DNA from: Sinorhizobium sp. B11
GTDB taxonomy: Bacteria; Pseudomonadota; Alphaproteobacteria; Rhizobiales; Rhizobiaceae
DNA: 64,000 nt
NCBI GenBank assembly: GCA_039725955.1
Contig: CP091033.1
Location: 62,001-126,000 of the forward strand
Reading direction: 5' to 3'
In this document: one piece after another, positions 8,344 through 16,532 of the stretch
Layout: every line of letters starts with the position of its first letter
Numbering within the stretch: position 1 is the stretch's first letter
Program-made: the position numbers and the translations under genes
Notes under the pieces: generated by a model
What the model was told of the DNA's origin: nothing
The model's database searches: none
The model's input: only the letters and a program-made list of their open reading frames with translations

Positions 8344-8553
8344 TCACGGGTCATCGGCTCCGTTGCCGCGATCGGTCTCGGAAACGATCATGCGCAGCAG
8401 GTAACGAACAAAATTCAAGTCGTCGCTCGGCGGATATCGACGACAGATCTCCTCGACCGCCTTCAGCAGCTGCGCAGTCTGCTTGTGCACTGTTGCCATC
8501 ATGAATGCCCGCGCATTGTCGGCATCCATTTCTGACTTGCTGCGACGAGCCAC
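8344..8553 (-). CDS. Small helical protein co-transcribed with the AHL synthase
   Basis: I place the start at a GTG at 8553, preceded by GAGGGAACCGAGCC, giving 69 residues (VARRSKSEMDADNARAFMMA with V read as M, ending MIVSETDRGNGADDP). The frame extends upstream to 8724, but that part overlaps the AHL synthase gene in an unlikely composition. The stop of the synthase lies 13 bases upstream, so the two are probably one transcript. The protein is predicted all-helical with no known motif. Possible roles in modulating quorum sensing are speculation. Confidence 0.5.
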   Translation of the reverse strand: MARRSKSEMDADNARAFMMATVHKQTAQLLKAVEEICRRYPPSDDLNFVRYLLRMIVSETDRGNGADDP

Positions 8554-8566
8554 TGGCTCGGTTCCC

Positions 8567-9196
8567 TCACGCAGCCGCGGGCGAGGATTCGCAACCGCCT
8601 GCGAAGCTGGCCCTGAAGCAGAGAATGGATTGAGAAATGCGGTATTTGTCGAGGTGCAGTCGCAGGAGGTCACGTGACACGCTCGCGGCCGCGAGCTGGA
8701 TCGGGACACCTTTTTCTTCTGCAACGGTCTCTATCAGGTCGAACCGGTAACCTCTGCGACGCATCATCGCGACGACGCGGGGGTAGGTCAGGAAGAATAC
8801 GGCGGTTGCTCCGAGGACGAGCAGGCATTCCAGGACACCGGTCATGAGCAGGTCCGAAACACCGATGCCGTCAATGGCCGGCGCATTGGGAGCGATGGCG
8901 CATCTGGTCCATTCAAACGGATATCGCTCGGCCGGCAGCATTTTCATCAAATCGGGACAAAACTCACCCGCCAGATGCGGGAAGGCCGTCGGCAGAAGGC
9001 GGGAATAGCCGACAATTTGCTTCTCATGTTCGAGGATCAGATGAATTGCTGAAGGGCCATCAAACTGATCACGTTCGCGTCGGTCCGCTCGACGCACCGC
9101 TTCCCATCCGAGTTGCTCGACGAAACGGGTGTGGCGAAACGACCAGACCCGATCCATCAACGCTGGATCGTCATGCTCATGGATAATTTGCAACAT
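8567..9196 (-). CDS. LuxI-family acyl-homoserine lactone synthase
   Basis: The enzyme joins S-adenosylmethionine and an acyl-ACP to make an AHL signal. All invariant family residues are present: R24, F25 and W31 in FRHTRFVEQLGWE, D43 and D46 in ERDQFD, R66 in GYSRLLPT, and E95/R98 in FEWTRCAI. The 209-residue length is normal. GGAG precedes the ATG. The gene lies 74 bases downstream of the LuxR-type gene on the same strand, the usual pairing. The acyl chain cannot be predicted. The C-terminal tail (CFRASFAGGCESSPAAA) is atypical and may be dispensable. Confidence 0.93.
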   Translation of the reverse strand: MLQIIHEHDDPALMDRVWSFRHTRFVEQLGWEAVRRADRRERDQFDGPSAIHLILEHEKQIVGYSRLLPTAFPHLAGEFCPDLMKMLPAERYPFEWTRCAIAPNAPAIDGIGVSDLLMTGVLECLLVLGATAVFFLTYPRVVAMMRRRGYRFDLIETVAEEKGVPIQLAAASVSRDLLRLHLDKYRISQSILCFRASFAGGCESSPAAA

Positions 9197-9270
9197 AGTA
9201 TCACTCCGGCTGCACGCGCTAACAATGCAACCAGTGATAAGGGAATACTATCCGTATTTTGTCGTGTATT

Positions 9271-9978
9271 TCAGCGCTGAAGGCCGCGGCGAAACGCTTC
9301 AGCGACCAATTGGGCTCGATTCACAGCCGACAGCTTTCGCTGCAGGCTGCGTATATGGCCTTGGACGGTGCGTGGCGAACGCCCCGTGAGGCGTCCGATT
9401 TCTCTGTCAGTCTTGCCGGCGACACACAGCGTCAGGCATTCACTTTCGGATCTTGTAATATGTGGTTGTATAGCAGGGGGGCGGCGGATCGGCTCCAATT
9501 CGTTCAGCCGTCGGTACGCCCGGTCTGCCACGAGTTCGAGCAGCTCTGTTTCTTGCCGCGTCATCGCCTTTCGTGCGCCAGCGACGGAGAAAATTGCCTC
9601 GTGGCCTGTTGGCAATGAGTGCAGGGGGATCGTTACGCCATCGATGAGGCCGAAATCACGAGCTTCCGCCATGATCCTTTTCGCCTTCGTCGGCAAGGCT
9701 CGTTGATCCAGCGCCTTTGACCAGATCACGGACTGGCCGGTTTGGCGCACCAAATTGGCGACGGGGTCGGCATGGAAGTAGTTCAGTTTCAAATAGCGTT
9801 CAGACCAGGCCTTCGGCCACTGCTGCCATACGAAAAATTTGTCGACCCGTTCATGCGGCAAGGGCAGGCAGGCCATCGCAACATAATCGATGCCTAGGTA
9901 TGATGTAACGCGCTCAACGCCCCGCAGAAGCTCTGCCCGATTTCTCGCCTGATCGCAGGCTGTGAGGAACTCGACCAA
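9271..9978 (-). CDS. LuxR-family quorum-sensing regulator
   Basis: This 235-residue protein has an N-terminal autoinducer-binding domain and a C-terminal LuxR HTH (about 174-235; ITRSESECLTLCVAGKTDRE). Residues equivalent to the conserved ligand pocket are W58, Y62, D71, P72, W86 and G114, one position off TraR numbering, and the HTH keeps E178, L182 and G188. It should therefore bind an AHL and act as a normal receptor. The only usable start is TTG at 9978; an in-frame stop lies eleven codons upstream and no ATG or GTG is available. Translation may be weak, or the native start may have been lost. Confidence 0.9.
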   Translation of the reverse strand: MVEFLTACDQARNRAELLRGVERVTSYLGIDYVAMACLPLPHERVDKFFVWQQWPKAWSERYLKLNYFHADPVANLVRQTGQSVIWSKALDQRALPTKAKRIMAEARDFGLIDGVTIPLHSLPTGHEAIFSVAGARKAMTRQETELLELVADRAYRRLNELEPIRRPPAIQPHITRSESECLTLCVAGKTDREIGRLTGRSPRTVQGHIRSLQRKLSAVNRAQLVAEAFRRGLQR

Positions 9979-10098
9979 AATATCCGCGGGGAACGGATTT
10001 CACCGGCTATCCTTCTCAAAAAGGCGTCAACACACTCGATTTGGGCGCGGTTTTTGCAAAATTACTTATGCATTATATACGTGTATGTCATTTTCATG

Positions 10099-10116
10099 AC
10101 TACCTGTGTTTGTAGT
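10099..10116. promoter_or_regulatory. 18-bp dyad, possible lux-box-like site
   Basis: ACTAC-CTGTGTTT-GTAGT lies between the luxR-type gene (read leftwards) and the C45 hydrolase gene (read rightwards). Its length and position fit a LuxR-family operator, but the arms are only 5 bp and the match to known lux or tra boxes is weak. Confidence 0.25.
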
Positions 10117-10320
10117 TCGACTACCTACTGATGTAAAGGCATGCCCTAACAATTGCTCATCACAGTCGCTCGAAGAGCTGTCCCTTTTCTCATTAACTCG
10201 CTCAGGCGATGTAGCGAAGTTTCGCACAGCCAGGACGAGCATCAGCTGGTTTGGAAAGATAATCCACATTATGAATGTTCAAAGGTTTACGAGCAATGGA
10301 TCAAACGCGTGCATCTGCAA

Positions 10321-11337
10321 ATGCCGTTCATCAGACTGACTGGCTCACCATCCGAACGGGGCCGACAACAGGGTTACCTTCTCATGCAGTTGATCCTTGA
10401 GGGCTTGACCAAGTTGCGCAGAGCGCTTCCCCCGGAGCGATGGCGTCGCGCTAGAAGTATGGGCGCGAAATCTTTCGCTCGCCTCCGTGCCGTCGCGCCC
10501 GCTCTCACGGCGGAGCTCGAAGGTCTCGCCGAGGTAACCCGCCTCGACATTCTCGACATCTACCTCCTGTCCTGTTTTGAGTATTTCGACGAAGGGCTGA
10601 CAGGCTGCACCTCCGTTGGTCTGCAGACCAGCGATGGAACTTTCGTCGCTCAGAATTGGGATGCTCCGGCGGGTCGTAGCAAGGAGCTCGTAACGCTCGT
10701 TCATGACGATCCAGACCGGCCCTTCGTTACGATAGCCTCGGCGGGAACGCTTGGCTGGGTCGGCATGAATGGCGCCGGGCTTGCCTTCGTCAACAATGAT
10801 CTCATTGTCGACAGAAGCCAGAAAGGGATTCCAAGTCTTGCCATCCGGCGCCTTATGCTCGCAACAGGATCCGTAGATGAGGCGATCGAGGTGCTGAGGA
10901 AGAGCGATCATCTGGGCGGGCGCTGTTTTATCATTGGCGACGCTTCGGGTTCCCTATCAATGGCGGAAATCTCCCCGTCTGCCGGCGTTGCGGATGCCGC
11001 TGTCCAGGTCATTCGCCATACCAACCATCCACTCCTGCCAGTGATTACCGCGTGGGAGGACATCGAAGTCGTCGCGCAGCTCTACCCTTCGAGCCGCGAG
11101 CGGCTTCGGGCGGCCTACCGCTTCCCGCTGGAGAGTGCCCGCGATATCGAGGCGCTTCTCAGCGACAGAACGGGCGCCCCCGACGCGATATGCAAATCCA
11201 TTTCACAGCGCGAACATACCGAAACCGCTTTTTCAGTCATCTTCGACTGCCGTCGACGCGAGGCGATGATATCGCTCGGGCGGCCGGATAGAATACCTTA
11301 CCAGCGCGTCAGGCTCGACGTTCGCGCCATGGCCTAG
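10321..11337 (+). CDS. Peptidase C45-type Ntn hydrolase / acyltransferase
   Basis: The product resembles acyl-CoA:6-aminopenicillanic acid acyltransferase (family C45). The key signature is GLTGCTSVG followed by DGTFVAQNWD: Cys96 would be the autoprocessed N-terminal nucleophile (cleavage between G95 and C96), and NWD (112-114) is the conserved second motif. WVGMNGAGLAFVNNDL fits the family core. The total of 338 residues is normal. The frame extends upstream to 10153, but the ATG at 10321 begins the conserved part (MPFIRLTGSPSERGRQQG); no strong ribosome binding site is visible. C45 enzymes cleave or transfer acyl groups on amide bonds. Next to AHL genes, an amidase on AHLs or on an acylated amino acid is conceivable but unproven. 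It converges with the next gene, overlapping by four bases. Confidence 0.8.
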   Translation: MPFIRLTGSPSERGRQQGYLLMQLILEGLTKLRRALPPERWRRARSMGAKSFARLRAVAPALTAELEGLAEVTRLDILDIYLLSCFEYFDEGLTGCTSVGLQTSDGTFVAQNWDAPAGRSKELVTLVHDDPDRPFVTIASAGTLGWVGMNGAGLAFVNNDLIVDRSQKGIPSLAIRRLMLATGSVDEAIEVLRKSDHLGGRCFIIGDASGSLSMAEISPSAGVADAAVQVIRHTNHPLLPVITAWEDIEVVAQLYPSSRERLRAAYRFPLESARDIEALLSDRTGAPDAICKSISQREHTETAFSVIFDCRRREAMISLGRPDRIPYQRVRLDVRAMA

Positions 11338-12497
11338 GCTGCGCTTGCGACCTCCTTGCCATGCATACGGGCATAGTTCGCGAAATGGGCGCCGAGCTCC
11401 TCGGCCCGTTCCTCGCACTCCTCCGGCCGATACGCTTCGCACTCATAGCCGAGAACATCGCGCATGATTTCGGTCGATCGGCTGGTAAAGCGCACTGTGC
11501 CGTCGTCGTCAACGCTTTCAATGCCGTCGAAGCGCTGACATTGCCTGTTGATGTCGACGGCGTCGTCGAGTGTCAATTTGGCGGGCAGGTCAATGAGAAG
11601 GCCGTTCGGTGAAACCCTGACAGGATAACCGCCCACGAGCCCGAGCGGTCCCGGGGCATGCACTACTTGACCCGAACGGTTTGCGAGTGCAAGCAACATC
11701 GCAGTTGCAGACGACGCCGTCACCGACTGACCGGCTAGCCCTTTGAGTCGACGGAAGCGGCCTGCTACCAGCGAGAAAAGCACGTCATGATCGATCTCGG
11801 ATCTCGGCACTTCTAGCCCGTTTGCGTAGATGGTCAGATGATAGGGCGCTCCGTCCGTCCCCCCCGTACTCGGCATTCGGTAACTAAGGTAGTGCTGGGC
11901 AAAGAACCGAACCTCGATGGAGGATGGGTCGAGCGAAAGAATATGAGCGGCGGCAAGCCGGATGCCGGGGACTGCATTGGCGATATTTCCAATTCCAACC
12001 GCGGGCGCCAGTCCCTCGGCCGCGAGCGTGGCGTTGACAACATCAGGATAGGACGCGTTGACAACCGTAGCCCGGCTGTTTGCCATTCGGACAGATTTCA
12101 TGAGGCGACGAATGAGGACCTGGTGCATCGGGGTCCAGATACCGCCTCGGGCTTCATCAAGTTTCGTGAAGGCTTCCGAAGGCAACTTGGTGATGATCCA
12201 CCAGCTGTGCAGGGTGGTCGCGTTGAAGATGATGTCCGGTCTCAGCCGGTCAATCGCCGCCGCTGTGGCGTCGATGTCCATAAGGTTGATGTCTTCAATT
12301 TCTACCGGCTTGGACTGTCCGAGGTTCATTGCGGTATATCGAGCCAGATTGACGCGGTGCAGCGCCTTTTCAGGGTTTCGTACACCGACGACGAGTGCCA
12401 GCGGTGTGTCGCTTTGAAGCAGAAAATCAAGAACGTCGCCACCGAGAACGCCTTGACCGAGAATCAGCATCTTCGTGGGTGAGGCACCTCTTGTCAT
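11334..12497 (-). CDS. Saccharopine dehydrogenase-like NAD(P)-binding oxidoreductase
   Basis: The N-terminus has a Rossmann motif, MLILGQGVLGGDVLDFLL, followed by VGVRNPEKALHRVN, where R fits an NADP-preferring loop, and DIIFNATTLHS. The C-terminal half has no strong motif but is typical of saccharopine-dehydrogenase-like or related fused-fold reductases. I prefer the ATG at 12497 over 12503 because AGGAGG is 7 bases before the former and adjacent to the latter. The gene diverges from the racemase operon, with about 130 bp between them. The substrate is unknown; the neighbourhood suggests an amino-acid-derived compound. 387 residues. Confidence 0.65.
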   Translation of the reverse strand: MTRGASPTKMLILGQGVLGGDVLDFLLQSDTPLALVVGVRNPEKALHRVNLARYTAMNLGQSKPVEIEDINLMDIDATAAAIDRLRPDIIFNATTLHSWWIITKLPSEAFTKLDEARGGIWTPMHQVLIRRLMKSVRMANSRATVVNASYPDVVNATLAAEGLAPAVGIGNIANAVPGIRLAAAHILSLDPSSIEVRFFAQHYLSYRMPSTGGTDGAPYHLTIYANGLEVPRSEIDHDVLFSLVAGRFRRLKGLAGQSVTASSATAMLLALANRSGQVVHAPGPLGLVGGYPVRVSPNGLLIDLPAKLTLDDAVDINRQCQRFDGIESVDDDGTVRFTSRSTEIMRDVLGYECEAYRPEECEERAEELGAHFANYARMHGKEVASAA

Positions 12498-12571
12498 AGT
12501 CATTCCTCCTCTCGCATCCTGTGAGTTTATTTAGATCCTGAATGCATCAATAGATTGCACAATGCTCTGCT

Positions 12572-12601
12572 CTGGTGTAATTTGCAACTGGAAATTACCA
12601 G
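12572..12601. promoter_or_regulatory. Imperfect inverted repeat in the divergent promoter region
   Basis: CTGGTGTAATTT (12572-12583) is mirrored by AAATTACCAG (12592-12601), with a two-base bulge in the left arm. It lies in the intergenic region between the oxidoreductase and racemase genes and is a candidate regulator site. Confidence 0.35.
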
Positions 12602-12633
12602 TGCAACGAATACACCGATAAGTAGGCAATCAT

Positions 12634-13716
12634 ATGCGCTCACACAGGCCGGAAGTGATCATTGATCTGGATGCCATCCAGCAAAACTTTGCGATCGCGA
12701 CTTCGATAGCCGGCCCGGACGTGGACGTGGCCGCCGTGGTCAAAAGCGATGGCTACGGTCTAGGTCTTGATAGACTGATCGAACCTCTGGTTGCTGCCGG
12801 ATGTCGGAACTTCTTCGTGGCCGATCTTTCTGAGGCCAGCCGTGTACGCAATCACTCGAAGGGCGGGACCGTCTTCATATTGGCCGGAATGGAACGCGGC
12901 CATGCGGAACACTGCCGCAAAAACCGACTTGTCCCTGTATGCAATACATTGGAGGAAGCAGTCGCAGCAGCGGAGGGGCGCTGTGACTACGCACTCAATT
13001 TGGAAACCGGATTTTCGCGCTTCGGGCTGGGATCGTCTGAGGTGCGCAGCCTCATCCACCGTTGTCTTCCTCAACCTGTCCTGGTCATGAGCCACTTGGC
13101 ATGCGCCGATGAGCCGGCCAATACGCTCAACGAGTTGCAGAAAAACAGGTTCGTCTGCATTTCCGAACTGCTGGGCGCGACGCGGCGCAGCCTCGCAGCG
13201 TCGGCAGGATTGTTCCTGGGGCCGGCCTACCTTTTCGACCTCGTGCGTCTTGGATCGGCCCTTTACGGCCTGAACACTACGGACCGTGTCCCCAATCGGT
13301 TTGCGAATGTCCTCAGACTGCGAGCCTGTCTCGTTGATGTCAGGCAGGTTCAAGTAGGCGCTGCCGTAGGCTACAGAAGCACCTTCCGCGCGAACCGACT
13401 CACACGTCTCGGCATCCTCTCCATCGGGTACGCGCACGGTCTGGCCTGGTCTCTGTCAAACAGAATGACTGTGGAGATCGGATCCCATGTTGCGCCCCTC
13501 GTGGGCCGAGTTGCCATGGAATATGTCGCGATCGATCTGACGGACGTACCGGATCAGCTTTGCCAACCGGGACAATGGGTCGAGCTGATCACGAGGGACC
13601 GGCCTGCCGACGCGATGGCGCGTGCTGGCGCTACCGTTGCGCAGGAAGTGATGCTGCGTCTCGGAGCCGCCTGCCGCCGCTCTTACGTGGCCTTAGAGCA
13701 TCGGAAGGAAGCATGA
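12634..13716 (+). CDS. Alanine racemase family protein (fold-type III PLP), divergent
   Basis: A 360-residue protein with the alanine racemase layout: an N-terminal PLP barrel with the Schiff-base Lys (K37 in AAVVKSDGYG), the Arg/Gly motif in LNLETGFSRFG, and a C-terminal beta domain with the second-base region LSIGYAHG (Y266). It departs from housekeeping Alr at two usually constant places: GYADG is GYAHG, and GRVxMDQ is GRVAMEY. This suggests another substrate (for example Ser, Thr or a non-protein amino acid) rather than cell-wall D-Ala supply. Its stop overlaps the exporter start (ATGA), so it heads a coupled operon. Confidence 0.85.
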   Translation: MRSHRPEVIIDLDAIQQNFAIATSIAGPDVDVAAVVKSDGYGLGLDRLIEPLVAAGCRNFFVADLSEASRVRNHSKGGTVFILAGMERGHAEHCRKNRLVPVCNTLEEAVAAAEGRCDYALNLETGFSRFGLGSSEVRSLIHRCLPQPVLVMSHLACADEPANTLNELQKNRFVCISELLGATRRSLAASAGLFLGPAYLFDLVRLGSALYGLNTTDRVPNRFANVLRLRACLVDVRQVQVGAAVGYRSTFRANRLTRLGILSIGYAHGLAWSLSNRMTVEIGSHVAPLVGRVAMEYVAIDLTDVPDQLCQPGQWVELITRDRPADAMARAGATVAQEVMLRLGAACRRSYVALEHRKEA

Positions 13717-14579
13717 GGCGCGAGCTGCCGCCAAGGCTGTCCATCCTTCTCGCTGCTGGCTTATTTAGTACGGCTGGCTTCTTCATGGGTTTTCTCGACA
13801 TGAATGTTTGGGCGATCCTGTTCTGGCGTAGCCTGTTTGCACTTGGCTTCACCTCAATTTTCGTTGCGATGCGGCCCACCTCGATCGCACTCTTGTGCCT
13901 CGATCGCGCCGGTCTCCTTGCAGCAATTCTCTCGGCTGCAGCGACACTCACCTTCATCCCGTCGCTGCGATTAACATCGGTCGCAAACGTCGCTGTTATT
14001 CACGGTGCGCTGCCTCTAATTGCGGTTGCCCTTTCCCGATTGATCCTCACGGAACAAATGGGCCATCGCACCATCGGCCTTTGCCTGTCGGTGGCCCTGG
14101 GCGCGATAATCATCTTCGCGGGCTCCGCGTCGTCCGGCATACGACTGGCCGGCGACGGGTTGGCATTGATGATGACGATCTTCATGGCGCTGATGACGAT
14201 CGCCCTCAGGCGCTCACTTGTGCCGTCGGTCCTTCCGATGGTTTGGCTTTCGAACGCAATCGCCGTCCTTGCGGGGGTGGCCCTGGCGCCCAGCCTTGCT
14301 CTTGATGCCAAACAGGTATTCGTCACCGCGTGTTTTGCTCTCTTCCAAATATCGTTCGGCCTGATCCTCTATGCCAGAGGCGCACGTCGGCTCCCCCCAC
14401 CTGAGACAGCTTTGCTATCACTCTGTGAAGTGCCCTTGTCAGGGCTGTGGGTCTGGCTGGCTTTTGATCAGCGACCAGCCCTGCTGATGGTGATCGGAGG
14501 GGGCGTAATCCTGGTGTCCGTGGCTGCGCACCTAACGATGCAAAAAAAGCCAATCGGTGCAAACGGAGGACTAATATGA
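13713..14579 (+). CDS. EamA/DMT-family transporter
   Basis: About ten hydrophobic segments are visible across 288 residues, in two repeated halves as in the EamA (drug/metabolite transporter) superfamily: for example LSILLAAGLFSTAGFFMGFL near the start and LMVIGGGVILVSVAAHLTM at the end. The open frame begins at 13560, but the ATG at 13713 overlaps the racemase stop and starts the first membrane helix, so it is the natural start. The gene also overlaps the next by ATGA. DMT proteins commonly export amino acids and metabolites, so export of the pathway product is the likely role. Confidence 0.85.
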   Translation: MRRELPPRLSILLAAGLFSTAGFFMGFLDMNVWAILFWRSLFALGFTSIFVAMRPTSIALLCLDRAGLLAAILSAAATLTFIPSLRLTSVANVAVIHGALPLIAVALSRLILTEQMGHRTIGLCLSVALGAIIIFAGSASSGIRLAGDGLALMMTIFMALMTIALRRSLVPSVLPMVWLSNAIAVLAGVALAPSLALDAKQVFVTACFALFQISFGLILYARGARRLPPPETALLSLCEVPLSGLWVWLAFDQRPALLMVIGGGVILVSVAAHLTMQKKPIGANGGLI

Positions 14580-15430
14580 CCGACCCCGCGCTGGAAATGA
14601 TCTCACTAGTGCAACTTGTTGGAGCCTACGCAGGCGTTGTCCTTGATGTTTTCGGGGTCATACACGACGGGGTCTCAGTCTTCCCAGAGGCACGCGCAAG
14701 CCTTTGTCGGCTCCGAAACGAAGGTATGCGTATATGCCTTCTGTCCAATTCACCGCGACGATCCGACGAGGTTGCCAAACGCCTGGAGGCGATGGGGATA
14801 GGACGTGATCTGTATCACGGGCTGATCACATCAGGTGAGCTCGTTTATGAAGCGCTCAGCGAATCTTCCAAATTTCCAACAGGTTCTACCTATTTTCACT
14901 TAGGACCCCTGGAGTTGGCCGAGCTCTTGTCGGGGCTGCCGATGAATGCGTCGATAAGCATAGACGCTGCCGACTTCATACTCGCGACCGGCTGGCCCGA
15001 AGAGAGCGCAATGACAGGCAAACTTCTTCATGCCGGTCTTGCCCGCAAACTGCCCCTGATATGTGCCAATCCGGACTTCGAGGTTCACATTGCAGAAAAG
15101 AAAGTCATTTGCGCAGGTGCGCTTGCGCGTGACTACGAAATGCTTGGGGGGCGCGTCTTCTTTTATGGAAAGCCCTACCAAGCGGCTTATTCAAAGGCAT
15201 TGGAGGTTCTTCGTCTGTCTGCGGGGCGGGTTCTGGCAATCGGAGACAGCCTTGCAACCGATATTGTCGGCGGTAAGCGAGCCGGTTTTGAGACGGCGCT
15301 GGTGCTGACCGGCGTCCACAAGAACTGCCTGAAACGCGACGGTAAGATAGACCGTCCCATGCTCCAGGATCTTTTTCTGCAGCATGGCGTCGAACCCGAT
15401 TTCATCCTCCCATCGATTGACTGGGGTTAG
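14576..15430 (+). CDS. HAD-IIA subfamily hydrolase (TIGR01459-like)
   Basis: HAD motif I is VVLDVFGVIHDGV (D24), motif II lies in CLLSNSPRRS, a Lys in FFYGKPYQAAY, and motif IV in VLAIGDSLATDIVGGKRAGF. This matches the HAD-IIA subfamily seen in Rhizobiales. The second motif-I Asp, needed by most phosphatases as acid/base, is replaced by Phe (DVFG); that is familiar in this subgroup, where DVWG is usual, and makes a simple phosphatase role uncertain. 284 residues. It is the last gene of the coupled racemase-exporter-HAD operon and may act on a phosphorylated intermediate. Confidence 0.8.
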   Translation: MTDPALEMISLVQLVGAYAGVVLDVFGVIHDGVSVFPEARASLCRLRNEGMRICLLSNSPRRSDEVAKRLEAMGIGRDLYHGLITSGELVYEALSESSKFPTGSTYFHLGPLELAELLSGLPMNASISIDAADFILATGWPEESAMTGKLLHAGLARKLPLICANPDFEVHIAEKKVICAGALARDYEMLGGRVFFYGKPYQAAYSKALEVLRLSAGRVLAIGDSLATDIVGGKRAGFETALVLTGVHKNCLKRDGKIDRPMLQDLFLQHGVEPDFILPSIDWG

Positions 15431-15463
15431 GGCACGGCTGATTCAGTCTAGGGGATATGGCGC

Positions 15464-16267
15464 TCAAACGCCCTTCTCAAGCGGATTGAGCTGAGCTTCG
15501 ATGTCCTGAACCTCACGTGAGAGCAGGCTGATAAGCTCGGGAATACGCTCTCTTGGCAGCCGCGCGCTCGTCAGGTTAATCGCAATTGATGCGACAGCGT
15601 CGCGTCCGGGCGGCAGTATCGGCACGGCGATTGCAGAAATCCCGGCAACAAGTTCGCCTTCGTCAATGGCAAATCCGGTCTCGCGGATTTTCTTGATGTC
15701 GTCCTTGACCTTCTGCACCGTCAAGCCGGGATATTTTTTGAAGAGCGGCGCGTTGGTAGCAAGAACAATGTCAATCTCCGTCTCGGGCAGGAAGGAGAGG
15801 ATTGCCTGGCTTGCTGGACCCACACCCATCGGGATCTGGCCACCGACGTGGCCGGTTAGACTATCGATCATGTAGGCGCCTTGTTGACGGTCGACGCAGA
15901 CAGCATTGAAACCAGAGCGCGCCATTAGGAAGATCGGATCGCCGCTCACCGCTGCAAGGCGCATCAGGGAAGGGCGGGCGAGCTGGCGCAGACCCGTTCC
16001 ATCGGCAGCCGACGCGCCCATAGCAAATAACGCAAGACCCAGCCGATAGCGCTTGGTTTGCCGTTCGCGGTCAACGAGCCCGTGACGTTCGAGCGCCGTG
16101 ACGATACGATGGACGGTCGGCTGCTTTAATCCCATCGATTCCTCGATCGATGTCATCGTCAGTCCCGACTGTCCACTTTCGCCAAGGAGCTTGAGGATCG
16201 CCACTGCCCTATCGAGCAGTTGGGTGCCGGTCGCCGTAACCTCTTCTTTGGCCATGTCAGTTCTCAT
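15464..16267 (-). CDS. IclR-family transcriptional regulator
   Basis: An N-terminal winged helix (LTMTSIEESMGLKQPTVHRI, then VTALERHGLVDRE) is followed by the IclR effector-binding domain (SGDPIFLMARSGFNAVCVDR and GFAIDEGELVAGISAIAVPI). The open frame extends to 16336, but ATGs at 16267 and 16255 give normal lengths. I prefer 16267, but 16255 is equally possible. It lies downstream of the MmgE/PrpD gene, both read leftwards, next to the oxidase-transport operon, whose likely regulator it is. A small dyad (16269-16281) overlaps its leader and could be an autoregulatory site. Confidence 0.88.
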   Translation of the reverse strand: MRTDMAKEEVTATGTQLLDRAVAILKLLGESGQSGLTMTSIEESMGLKQPTVHRIVTALERHGLVDRERQTKRYRLGLALFAMGASAADGTGLRQLARPSLMRLAAVSGDPIFLMARSGFNAVCVDRQQGAYMIDSLTGHVGGQIPMGVGPASQAILSFLPETEIDIVLATNAPLFKKYPGLTVQKVKDDIKKIRETGFAIDEGELVAGISAIAVPILPPGRDAVASIAINLTSARLPRERIPELISLLSREVQDIEAQLNPLEKGV

Positions 16268-16268
16268 C

Positions 16269-16281
16269 TCACATTCTGTGA
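16269..16281. promoter_or_regulatory. Short dyad before the IclR gene
   Basis: TCACA-TTC-TGTGA immediately precedes the preferred start of the IclR regulator. IclR proteins often repress their own gene, so this is a candidate site, but it is short and could be chance. Confidence 0.3.
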
Positions 16282-16532
16282 ATTCCTTATACGACATGGC
16301 GTTGTTGTAAATGCTTGTGGGCACGCGGCCAAGCATACCAAGTTCGTCAGCGCGCTACAGCCAGAAGGGACAGGCCGAGCCTCAAGAGCAAGGGATAGAC
16401 CTAGAAATTCGCCGTAGAATACCCATAAGAAGCTATTGGTTTTCTGCGTGTTGACGGCGAGCCAAAGGCTGGGCGAAAGAATTGTCTCGGGCGGCCGATG
16501 TGAACCCGGCAATTGAACCAAACCCAAGCCGA

